This document shows positions 6,775-14,351 of a DNA stretch of 27,010 nucleotides, piece after piece. The notes beneath the pieces are model-generated. The model was not told where the DNA came from. It did not search any database and saw nothing but the letters and a program-made list of their open reading frames with translations. The translations under genes were made by a program, and so were the position numbers. Position 1 is the first letter of the stretch, and each line of letters opens with the position of its first letter. Source of the stretch: DASZZV01 sp035544835 (GTDB taxonomy: Bacteria > Acidobacteriota > Thermoanaerobaculia > Gp7-AA8); NCBI GenBank assembly GCA_035544835.1, contig DASZZV010000314.1, forward strand, positions 1 through 27,010, given 5' to 3'.

Positions 6775-9700
6775 ACGTAGCTCGTCTCGTCGAAACGCAG
6801 TGGCGTGCTGTCGTCGTGGTCATCGTGCTGCTCTGCATCGGTGGTCTGGTGGGCCTTACCCGCGTTCCTCTCTCGCTTTTCCCACAGACCGATTTTCCAC
6901 GCATCACCATCGTCGTCGAGAACGGCGAAGTGCCTGCCCGGCAGATGCTCGTCACGGTCACGAAGCCGATCGAAGAGGCGATGAGCGGCATCCCGGGCAT
7001 CGCGCGCATCAAGTCGGTGACGAGCCGCGGCGCGGCCCAGGTCGATCTGTTTTTCGGATGGCGCTCCGGCAACGTGGAGCAGACATTCCAGATCGTGCAG
7101 TCGCGGCTTTCGCGCCTGGCCACGGCACTCCCACCCACCGCAAGAATTACCCGTGCCGAGCGGCTCACCTTCGCTGCCTTTCCGATTCTCGGTTACTCCG
7201 TGACGTCCCCGAAGCGCGACCCCGGTACGCTTCGGACGCTGGCCGAGCTGACGATCCGCCCCCCTCTCGCGCGAGTTCCTGGTGTGGCCAAGGTGGACGT
7301 CGGCGGAGGTGAAGTCCGTGAGTATCACGTGCGCGTCGATCCCGCGAGACTCGAGGCCCGAGGACTGAGTGTCGCCGAGGTCGTGGACGCGGTGAAGAAC
7401 AACAACGTCGTCGAGTCGCCGGGTCTCATCGAAGAGAATCACCAGCTCGAGCTGGCCCTGGTCAGCGGTCAGGCGACGACCCTCGAGGACCTCGGGCGGA
7501 TCGTCGTCGGCACGGTGAACAACGTGCCGGTGCAGCTCTCCGATATCGCCACGGTCGAGCCGGGATTCGAGACCCGCTACACGATCATCAGCGCCGACGG
7601 AAAGCCGGCCGTACTGGTCAATGTGCTTCGTCAGCCAACGGCCAACACTGCCAAGCTCGCCGATGCCATCAAGCAGGAGCTCGATGGGCTCAAGGGCCAG
7701 CTTCCGCGCGACGTGGAGATCAAGCCGTTCTACGACCAGTCGATTCTCGTTCGCGCCGCGGTCGGCTCGGTGCGTGACGCGCTCCTGATCGGCCTCCTGT
7801 TGTCGGTGCTGATTCTCTACGGCTTTCTGCGAAGCTGGGGAACGACGCTCGTGGCGACGGTGGTGATTCCGGTCACGATCCTGGTGACGGTTCTGGCGAT
7901 GTGGCTGGTCGGACTGAGCTTCGACCTGATGACCCTGGGAGGAGTCGCCGCTGCCATCGGCCTCGTCATCGATAACGCCATCGTCGTCGTGGAGAACATC
8001 TACGCGCATGTCGCCAGAGGTGCGGGGCGAGCCGAGGCGGTGCGACTGGCGATGGGGGAGATCACGGAGCCGGTCGTGTACTCCACGATTACACCCGTCG
8101 TCGTCTTCTTGCCACTGTCGTTGCTCACGGGGGTGACCGGCGTCTTCTTCCGTTCCCTGGCGCTGACGATGTCCGTGGCCTTGATGACTTCTCTCGTGCT
8201 GGCGCTGTTCTTCACCCCAGTGCTGGCCCAACGCTTTGTCGGCGCGGCGAAAAAGAAAGGAGAGAAGGGCGAGCGAGGGAAGAACGGGGAGTCGAAAGAG
8301 GATGAGGAGAATGGCCCGATCCTCCGCCGCGCCGTCGGGGGATATGAACGGCTGCTGGAAGTCGCGTTGAGGCACACGCGGCTGGTCCTCGTCCTCATCT
8401 TTGCGCTGCTGATGGCGTCTTACGGAATCTACAAGCTACTGGGCAGCGAATTCCTGCCGGCATTCGATGAAGGGGCTTTCATTCTCGATTACACGGCGCC
8501 TCCGGGAGCGTCACTCGCCGAGACCGATCGGATGCTGCATCACGTCGAACGGCTGCTGAAAGAAACGCCGGACGTGGAAAGCTACTCGCGGCGGACGGGC
8601 ATGCAGCTCGGCCTGGCCGGAGTCACGGAGCCAAACACCGGAGACTTCGCCGTGAAGCTGCGCGAAAAGCATCGCCGTGGCGAAGAGGTGATGAACGAGC
8701 TGCGTCTGAAAATCGAGTCCTCCGAACCGGCGCTGCGTGTAGAGTTTCTGGGGATTCTGAGTGACATGGTCGGCGACCTCGCGAACTCTCCGTCGCCGGT
8801 GGAGATCCGCCTCTTCAGTGAAGATACCGCCGCCCTTCATCGCACCGCCAGGGCTGTCGCGGCCTCGATCGGGAAGGTGAAAGGCGTCGTCGAGATTTTC
8901 AACGGGATCGTGGTCAGCGGACCGGCCGTGACGTTCCGCGTCGAACCGCAGCGTGCAGCGATGTTCGGGATCACCACCGCGGACATCACGGCCACGGTCG
9001 AGGCGGCGCTCGGCGGGAGTGTGGCCTCGTCGATTCTGGAGCGGGGAAGGGCGGTCGGTGTGCGGGTCCTGTTGCCTGGGAACTATCGCTCTTCGCTCGA
9101 AGCGCTTCGAGCGCTGCGCATCAAGTCTCCGGCGACGAGCGGATTCGTGCGGCTCGATCAGGTATCGACCATTGAATACGATCCGGGGCAGACCGAGATC
9201 ACGCGTGACGGACTGCGGCAGTCGATCGCCGTCACGGCGCGGCTCGAGGGAGTCGATCTCGGGTCGGCCATCAGCTCGATTCGATCGACATTGCAGCGCG
9301 AAGTGCATCTGCCGGCGGGAATGACGCTGGAATACGGCGGTCTCTATCAGGAACAGCAGGCCAGTTTCAAAGAGCTGGCCCTCACGCTGCTGCTGGCCAT
9401 CGCGCTCGTCTTTCTCGTGCTCCTGATCGAGTTTCGTTCGTTCGCTCACCCCGTCGCCATCGTCACGGGAGCGGTGCTCGCGCTGACCGGCACATTGATC
9501 GCGTTGCTCGTGACGGGAACCACACTCAATGTCGTTTCCCTGATGGGAATGATCATGATCGTCGGCATCGTGGCCAAGAATGGCATTCTGATGCTCGACA
9601 CGGTCGAGGATCACCTGGACAGTGGTGACGATCTCCACGCCGCGCTGATCCGATCGGGGCGGCGCCGTTTCCGCCCGGTGCTCATGACCTCACTTGCCGC

Positions 9701-9863
9701 CATGCTCGGCATGCTGCCGCTGGCTCTCGCGCTCGGGTCGGGCGCCGAGCTCCTGCAACCACTCGCCATCGCCGTGATCGGAGGGCTGGCTTTCGCGCTG
9801 GTGCTCTCTCTGGTCGTGACACCCACCGTTTACGCCATGATTCGTAGGGAGAAAACAACATGA
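6771..9863 (+). CDS. RND-family efflux pump inner-membrane transporter
   Basis: The 1030-aa length is typical for this family. TM1 lies at about 12-30 with the following LFPQTDFPRI motif, two large periplasmic loops follow TM1 and TM7, and the TM4 signature is GLVIDNAIVVVENI. The proton relay shows D401-N402 where AcrB has Asp-Asp, and the TM10 lysine is kept as K936 (GIVAKNGILMLD). A charged cytoplasmic insert (KKKGEKGERGKNGESKEDEE, about 492-512) follows TM6. It exports substrates by proton antiport with the adaptor and TolC encoded just upstream. The sequence is closer to multidrug (HAE1-like) pumps than to heavy-metal CusA/CzcA pumps, because it lacks the metal-pump TM4 pattern with DAAIVMVEN; substrates are unknown. 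It overlaps the propeller gene by ATGA. Confidence 0.93.
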   Translation: MNVARLVETQWRAVVVVIVLLCIGGLVGLTRVPLSLFPQTDFPRITIVVENGEVPARQMLVTVTKPIEEAMSGIPGIARIKSVTSRGAAQVDLFFGWRSGNVEQTFQIVQSRLSRLATALPPTARITRAERLTFAAFPILGYSVTSPKRDPGTLRTLAELTIRPPLARVPGVAKVDVGGGEVREYHVRVDPARLEARGLSVAEVVDAVKNNNVVESPGLIEENHQLELALVSGQATTLEDLGRIVVGTVNNVPVQLSDIATVEPGFETRYTIISADGKPAVLVNVLRQPTANTAKLADAIKQELDGLKGQLPRDVEIKPFYDQSILVRAAVGSVRDALLIGLLLSVLILYGFLRSWGTTLVATVVIPVTILVTVLAMWLVGLSFDLMTLGGVAAAIGLVIDNAIVVVENIYAHVARGAGRAEAVRLAMGEITEPVVYSTITPVVVFLPLSLLTGVTGVFFRSLALTMSVALMTSLVLALFFTPVLAQRFVGAAKKKGEKGERGKNGESKEDEENGPILRRAVGGYERLLEVALRHTRLVLVLIFALLMASYGIYKLLGSEFLPAFDEGAFILDYTAPPGASLAETDRMLHHVERLLKETPDVESYSRRTGMQLGLAGVTEPNTGDFAVKLREKHRRGEEVMNELRLKIESSEPALRVEFLGILSDMVGDLANSPSPVEIRLFSEDTAALHRTARAVAASIGKVKGVVEIFNGIVVSGPAVTFRVEPQRAAMFGITTADITATVEAALGGSVASSILERGRAVGVRVLLPGNYRSSLEALRALRIKSPATSGFVRLDQVSTIEYDPGQTEITRDGLRQSIAVTARLEGVDLGSAISSIRSTLQREVHLPAGMTLEYGGLYQEQQASFKELALTLLLAIALVFLVLLIEFRSFAHPVAIVTGAVLALTGTLIALLVTGTTLNVVSLMGMIMIVGIVAKNGILMLDTVEDHLDSGDDLHAALIRSGRRRFRPVLMTSLAAMLGMLPLALALGSGAELLQPLAIAVIGGLAFALVLSLVVTPTVYAMIRREKTT

Positions 9864-10888
9864 AGAAACTGCCACTGCTCGTTGCCCTTCTCGTTTCCTT
9901 TGGATGTGCCACCCACCAAGGAATGCAGCCCCACTACCACGTCGCACGGCACATCCCGATTGGGGGAGAGGGTGGCTGGGACGCTCTGACGATAGACAGC
10001 GCCTCGCAGCGTCTCTTCGTCTCTCACGCCGACCGGGTGAACGTCGTCGACCTCGTAAAGGGCACAGTCGTGGGAACGATCCTGAAAACCGAAGGGGTGC
10101 ACGCGATCGACATCGCGCCGGCATTGCGTCGCGGGTTCATCACCGCCGGCCGCACCTCGACGGTGACGGTGTTCGACCTCGATTCGCTGGCCACCATCGG
10201 CGAGATCAAGACGACCGGCGATAGACCCGACGCCATAATTTTCGATCCCGGAACGTCGCGCGTCTTCACGTTCAACGCCGCCGGGAAGAACTCCACGGTC
10301 ATCGATGCAAAGACAGCCACGGTCGTCGGAACGATCGAGCTGGGCGGCAAGCCGGAATTCGCCGTGAGCGATGGGAAAGGCCGAGTGTTCGTCAACATTG
10401 AGGACACCAGCGAGCTCGTCGCCATCGATCCGGCTGCGATGACCGTCGTCAAGCGCTGGAGCCTGGCGCCTTGTACGGAGCCGTCAGGTCTGGCTATCGA
10501 CCGGGCTCACCGCCGTCTCTTCAGCGGGTGCGACAACAGGGTCATGGCCATCAGTGATGCCGACTCCGGCAGCGTCATCACGACCGTCCCGATCGGCGAC
10601 GGCGTCGATGGCGGTGGCTTCGACCCCGCTTCCGGAGACGCCTTCGCCTCCAACGGCGCCGACGGCACCTTGACCGTTGTGCACGAGACCGGCCCGATGA
10701 AGTTCGACGTAATAGGAAACGTGCCTACGCAGCGTGGCGCCAGAACGATGGCGGTTGACGAACGCACCCATCACATCTACCTGCCCACGGCGCAGTTCGG
10801 ACCACCGCCTGCACCGACGGCGGAGCGTCCAAAGCCTCGGCCATCGATCTTAGCGGGCACGTTTGAGATTCTCGACGTTGCGCCGTGA
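9860..10888 (+). CDS. YncE/YVTN-type beta-propeller lipoprotein of the efflux operon
   Basis: The 342-aa protein starts with a lipoprotein-like signal, MKKLPLLVALLVSFGCATHQ, with C16 as probable lipid anchor (the -2 Phe is unusual for a lipobox). The rest is a seven-bladed-type propeller with repeated strands: WDALTIDSASQRLFVSHADRV, VVDLVKGTVVGTI, VTVFDLDSLATIGEIKT, STVIDAKTATVVGTIELGGK, LVAIDPAAMTVVKRWSLAP and SGLAIDRAHRRLFSGC. Cys residues near APC and SGC could pair. Such propellers bind ligands or partners in the periplasm. Its start overlaps the pump stop by 4 nt, so it is translated with the pump, which argues for a role tied to the efflux complex; that is an inference. No terminator is evident after it, only repeat hairpins. 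Confidence 0.85.
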   Translation: MKKLPLLVALLVSFGCATHQGMQPHYHVARHIPIGGEGGWDALTIDSASQRLFVSHADRVNVVDLVKGTVVGTILKTEGVHAIDIAPALRRGFITAGRTSTVTVFDLDSLATIGEIKTTGDRPDAIIFDPGTSRVFTFNAAGKNSTVIDAKTATVVGTIELGGKPEFAVSDGKGRVFVNIEDTSELVAIDPAAMTVVKRWSLAPCTEPSGLAIDRAHRRLFSGCDNRVMAISDADSGSVITTVPIGDGVDGGGFDPASGDAFASNGADGTLTVVHETGPMKFDVIGNVPTQRGARTMAVDERTHHIYLPTAQFGPPPAPTAERPKPRPSILAGTFEILDVAP

Positions 10889-10985
10889 TCGGGCGGCGCG
10901 TGCCCGGATACTGACGCGCCTTCCACGTGCACGTAGTCTCGCAGCCCAGCAGATCAGCGCGCGAAGGCGCGCGGTAGACCTGTAG

Positions 10986-11132
10986 CACCGGGCGGAAGCC
11001 CGGTGGTCCTAACTTGAGCGTTTACCTGCGGTATTCGGAACGCCGGCATCCTGCCGGCCGTGCCGCCGGCATCTTGCCGGCCGCGCTGACCTGGGCTTCG
11101 ATATCAGTCCGCGCGGCCGGCTTGAAGCCGGC
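10986..11132. repeat. Cluster of four GC-rich palindromic elements in the 10889-11306 spacer
   Basis: The gene-free spacer holds four hairpins. The first is caccgggc (10986-10993) / gcccggtg (10998-11005) with a GGAA tetraloop, preceded by tgtag. The second and third are identical in stem: gccggca (11042-11048) / tgccggc (11052-11058), and 11065-11071 / 11075-11081. The fourth is gccggct (11116-11122) / agccggc (11126-11132). They resemble REP/BIME arrays and match hairpins elsewhere in the window. No gene is seen in the spacer; bases 11221-11260 just before the next gene are AT-richer and may hold its promoter. Confidence 0.75.
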
Positions 11133-11306
11133 GCCCCAAACACCAACCGATCACCGTCCAGCGGAGCGGACGCCGCAAGAGACGCGCAACTCCGCATCCC
11201 TGCCAGATCGTCGAGGGAATATGCCATCACTTATTTGCGATTTTGCATATATACCGTGGCGGGGCTGGTCCTCCTCCACGCAAAAAATCAGAGTATTGTG
11301 ATTCCG

Positions 11307-12050
11307 ATGAAGAAAATCTCCGCCGCCATGGCGTTCGCGCTGATGATGATCGTCGTCGCCCCTGAAGGGCGGGCGGCTGGGATTCCTGCGGCCGACGCCA
11401 ACGTCCCCGAGTCGCTACTGTCGACGCTCGTCCGGCAGGCTCCGGGACTGAGGCTGGATGTCCTTCGGTTGGCATTCACTGCGGCGCTATCTGCTGAAAA
11501 CCGAGGACTAGTCAAGCGGCGCGACCTGCTCACCGTCATCGATTACTCGTTACCGTCGACGGAGCCGCGTTTATTCGTTTTCGATCTCAATGCCGGGAAG
11601 CTGCTCTTCCGAGAGCTCGTGGCCCACGGCAGAAATAGTGGCGACAACCAGGCCTCATTTTTTTCGAACAATCCAGGGAGCCTGGCGACCAGCCTCGGGT
11701 TGTTCGTGACCGCCGAGCCTTATATCGGCGGGAATGGCTATTCGCTTCGCCTGCGAGGGTTGGAATCGGGCGTCAACGATCAGGCCTGGGATCGCCTGAT
11801 CGTCATGCACGGTGCTTCCTACGTCAGCAATGCCGCCGTCAAAGCAATGGGCAGGCTTGGTCGCAGCTGGGGTTGCCCGGCCATCCGCCAGGAAATCGCT
11901 CACCAGATGATCGATACCCTTCGAGGCGGAAGTCCGGTGTTTGCGTATTACCCGGAGAAATCGTGGCTGTCGAAGTCCTCCTTCGTCCAGACGCGTTACC
12001 TCTCGGCACTCTTCGGATCGCCGGCAGCCGAGCAGACCGCCGCGAAGTGA
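11307..12050 (+). CDS. Murein L,D-transpeptidase catalytic-domain protein (YkuD-like)
   Basis: The 247-aa protein has a signal peptide (MKKISAAMAFALMMIVVAPEGRAAG). Its catalytic domain matches the YkuD_2 group: YSLPSTEPRLFVFDLNAGKL, where the extracellular domain begins, H168 in VMHGASYVS, and the cysteine motif SWGCPAIR with C190. His plus Cys form the catalytic pair that makes or remodels 3-3 peptidoglycan cross-links or attaches proteins to murein. The start at 11307 was chosen because the signal peptide begins there; an in-frame GTG at 11298 is the alternative, and neither has a strong Shine-Dalgarno sequence. The Ser-Trp-Gly-Cys-Pro order is the known variant of the usual HXX14-17-(S/T)HGChN motif. 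It converges with the metallothionein gene, with 20 nt between the stop codons. Confidence 0.88.
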   Translation: MKKISAAMAFALMMIVVAPEGRAAGIPAADANVPESLLSTLVRQAPGLRLDVLRLAFTAALSAENRGLVKRRDLLTVIDYSLPSTEPRLFVFDLNAGKLLFRELVAHGRNSGDNQASFFSNNPGSLATSLGLFVTAEPYIGGNGYSLRLRGLESGVNDQAWDRLIVMHGASYVSNAAVKAMGRLGRSWGCPAIRQEIAHQMIDTLRGGSPVFAYYPEKSWLSKSSFVQTRYLSALFGSPAAEQTAAK

Positions 12051-12070
12051 TCGCGGCGGCCGAAAGAGAT

Positions 12071-12211
12071 TTACTTACAGCCTGGATGGCCGCACTGGCA
12101 CTTTCCAGAAGCGGCCTTGTTTTGCTGGCAGGAATCTGAGCAGTAGCCGTCAGGACGAATGTCTTTGCCACTGCAGTGGCAAGAGCTGCAAGAACATTTC
12201 TTGTTTTCCAT
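12071..12211 (-). CDS. Bacterial metallothionein, SmtA/PmtA-like
   Basis: This very short gene encodes 46 aa with nine Cys (residues 6, 8, 11, 13, 24, 28, 38, 40, 45) and two His (12, 42). The pattern is C-x-C-x2-C-x-C, then C-x3-C (YCSDSC), then C-x-C-GHPG-C. It matches prokaryotic metallothioneins such as cyanobacterial SmtA, which reads CACEPCLC early, YYCSEAC in the middle and CGHTGC late. Compared with SmtA, the final N-C is absent and one extra Cys (C38) precedes the CGHPGC block, so the total of nine is kept. A strong Shine-Dalgarno sequence, aggagg (12218-12223 on the plus strand, read as its complement), lies 6 nt before the ATG. It should bind Zn, Cd or Cu in the cytoplasm. No ArsR/SmtB-type regulator lies next to it in the window. 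Confidence 0.9.
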   Translation of the reverse strand: MENKKCSCSSCHCSGKDIRPDGYCSDSCQQNKAASGKCQCGHPGCK

Positions 12212-12256
12212 AGCGAGCCTCCTGCTCTGACGAGTATTCACGATTTGCGCCGGTTC

Positions 12257-14200
12257 TTAGCGCACTGATCCGTGATTCGAAGGACCCGGAGTAATTCTTA
12301 CGCCACTTCCAATTGATGCGATGAGCTGACCTTCCCGGCGCATCGAGACGGTGGACGAACAGCTTCGGACCATTTCCGCTTCACATTCCTGCGCGGCTCG
12401 CTGCATTGCGGCACGCGGGAACCCGCGCCAGTCGCCCGGTGGAAAGTAGACGAAGAATCCCGCCTTCGCTTCCGACTTCGAGGTGCAGCCGCAGTCCCGG
12501 GTCGAGCGAGAGTCGAGCGGCCCGACTCCAATTCGGTACGTCCTTGAAATTCGCGGGTAAGCCAGCGGCAGCGAGAACAGCCCATAGCCGGCCACGACTC
12601 CGTGAATATTGCTGACGACTCCTATTGTCGTGATCCTGTCGAGCATTCCTCGATCCGAGGCGGCTCTAGTCAGAGCGGCAACAGGAAAATAGATCGGCGC
12701 GTCTTTGTGCTCGAAGAAGTTCCTGTCGACGTCATTGCCTGCACTCTTCCCGAAAAAGAGAGCCGTCGACGGCAAATGGAAAGCAATGAGGAGAACTGCG
12801 ATCGCCATGGTCGGAAGGGCCACGCGTATCTCGCCCGGCTCAGCATCAGCGCGGGCACTCAGCATCTCCCCAACTACCAGCAGCGGAGCCGATAGCAGGG
12901 CAAGCGGAATCAACTGGAATCGCGGATACGCAATCCAGCCGGCGCTCGCTTTCTCGAGAAAGAAAAAGCTCATGCTGAGGATCGATGCAGACGTCGTGGC
13001 GGCGAAGAAGAGCCGATGGCGATTCGGGAGCAGCGACAGAGTCACCGAAGTGAGAGCGAGCGCCAGCATCACGACAGTCGCCCAGCCGAACTGCTCGCCG
13101 AGCCGTTGGCCGAAGCGGATGAACCGCTCCGATGTCGCGGCCTCGGAAAACAACGATTCAAAGGCTGCTTTTCTAAAGACCGCGGAATGCTTGCGTACAT
13201 CGTAGTAAAGAAGGAACGGTGTGGCCGCAACCAGTAACGCGCCACCTTTGCGTGCGATGGCACGCCTGCGATCCTGAGACGTGAATGCCATCACTCCGAA
13301 GAACGGAAGCACGAGAAAAGCCGGTTCCTTAATCATTGACGCGATACCGATCAGGAGCGCGCTCCGAAGGGCACCATCGCGGCCTTCGACGAAGAGCAGC
13401 TCCATCGCCGTGAGTACGAGGACGACCGCGTAAGGCTCCAGGTAGGCGGAGGTGAAGTAGTAGATGAAGTCCTTCTGAAAGAGGAGGAACGCAGCCAGAG
13501 GAGCGATGTGGCGATCGGGCCAGCGGCCGATGATCAGTGGGCGAAGGATGAACAACCAGACCAGCGGTGTCGCGGCGTTGGTCAGCCGAGCCGCATTCAA
13601 CGGCGAGTCCCAGCTGAACACTTGAGAGGCGGCGTTCGCGGGAAAAGCGATGAAATGAAACAACCCTGGATATCGAACCGCGAAACGAGCGGGGGAGTCG
13701 ACGACGAGTCCGATACCCATGGCGGCGACGGTGAGCAAAGCAATCCAGCGGGTGGCCCGTCGCCTGTATAAGTAGGCGGCGAGAATCATCGCCGCCGTAA
13801 CAGGCAAAAGCCAGATTTTCCAGAAGTCGAAACTCTCCTCGAGATACCGTAGATGAACGTTGTGATCCCCGAGGAAGGGGAACTCCTGTCGCCACGTCAA
13901 GGTAAGGTATGCGGCTGTTGGTGCCGCCAGCGCCAGACCTCCGAGTGCCGAACCAACGGCTGGTTTCCCTGTACCGCGGGAGCTGGCTGGCCAACTTAGA
14001 GGCGTGCTCACTGCCAGCGCCAGTGCCACAATTGTGAGCGCCCAGCCTTGCACGGACAGCCGCTCGCTGTTGACCCACACCGCGCTCAGCAGAAGAACGA
14101 TCGTCAGGTAGAGCGTGAGCGCTCGTGCGTTATCGCTTTCAACCTTGTGATCCTGAGGGAGCACGCCCGAGGTCGTCATTGTACGGATTGGTGGTCTCAC
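12257..14200 (-). CDS. Polytopic membrane protein, probable GT-C-type glycosyltransferase
   Basis: The 647-aa protein has roughly a dozen hydrophobic segments. A short cytoplasmic N terminus precedes TM1 (LTLYLTIVLLLSAVWV), and the first extracellular loop has LGDHNVHLRYLEESFDFW, the position where GT-C enzymes carry their acidic catalytic residue. Later helices include LVWLFILRPLIIG and EPYAVVLVLTAMELLFV. The C-terminal 130 residues are soluble and contain a CGCTS segment. GT-C enzymes use lipid-linked sugars to glycosylate envelope targets; the substrate here is unknown. The start is GTG 14200, with aagga in gaaggatctttc upstream as Shine-Dalgarno sequence; ATG 14179 is an alternative. The gene is divergent from the kinase. 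It ends 45 nt from the metallothionein start on the same strand, so the two could be cotranscribed. Confidence 0.6.
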   Translation of the reverse strand: MRPPIRTMTTSGVLPQDHKVESDNARALTLYLTIVLLLSAVWVNSERLSVQGWALTIVALALAVSTPLSWPASSRGTGKPAVGSALGGLALAAPTAAYLTLTWRQEFPFLGDHNVHLRYLEESFDFWKIWLLPVTAAMILAAYLYRRRATRWIALLTVAAMGIGLVVDSPARFAVRYPGLFHFIAFPANAASQVFSWDSPLNAARLTNAATPLVWLFILRPLIIGRWPDRHIAPLAAFLLFQKDFIYYFTSAYLEPYAVVLVLTAMELLFVEGRDGALRSALLIGIASMIKEPAFLVLPFFGVMAFTSQDRRRAIARKGGALLVAATPFLLYYDVRKHSAVFRKAAFESLFSEAATSERFIRFGQRLGEQFGWATVVMLALALTSVTLSLLPNRHRLFFAATTSASILSMSFFFLEKASAGWIAYPRFQLIPLALLSAPLLVVGEMLSARADAEPGEIRVALPTMAIAVLLIAFHLPSTALFFGKSAGNDVDRNFFEHKDAPIYFPVAALTRAASDRGMLDRITTIGVVSNIHGVVAGYGLFSLPLAYPRISRTYRIGVGPLDSRSTRDCGCTSKSEAKAGFFVYFPPGDWRGFPRAAMQRAAQECEAEMVRSCSSTVSMRREGQLIASIGSGVRITPGPSNHGSVR

Positions 14201-14316
14201 GAAAGATCCTTCGTAATATCGAGTATGACAAGCTTGTTTCTTTCTTTCAGGCGGCGCCAGCGCGGTTCAGTGTTCGGGCCAGGAGTCCCACAGAGTCGCT
14301 GACAAATAACTCCAGC

Positions 14317-14322
14317 TATAAT
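14317..14322 (+). promoter_or_regulatory. Consensus -10 box upstream of the Ser/Thr kinase gene
   Basis: A perfect TATAAT lies 29 nt before the chosen kinase start (14352) and 5 nt before an earlier in-frame ATG (14328). No good -35 is visible at 16-18 bp. Transcription from here would begin near 14329, which favours the 14352 start. Confidence 0.45.
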
Positions 14323-14351
14323 CTTGAATGATCGCCCCGGAGGAATCGGTA

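Noticed and set aside
5353..9638. Long open frames on the minus strand opposite the efflux operon (5353-6609, 6693-8375, 8511-9638)
   Set aside because: They are rich in Arg, His, Asp and Gly, lie exactly opposite well-recognised genes and show no family motif; typical antisense shadows of high-GC coding sequence.
6771..9863. Heavy-metal (CusA/CzcA) pump assignment, tempting because a metallothionein lies nearby
   Set aside because: The TM4 sequence lacks the metal-pump pattern, and the metallothionein is more than 2 kb away in another transcript.
10889..11306. CRISPR-like array
   Set aside because: The repeats are unequal hairpins of 15-20 bp with irregular spacing and no spacers of constant length.
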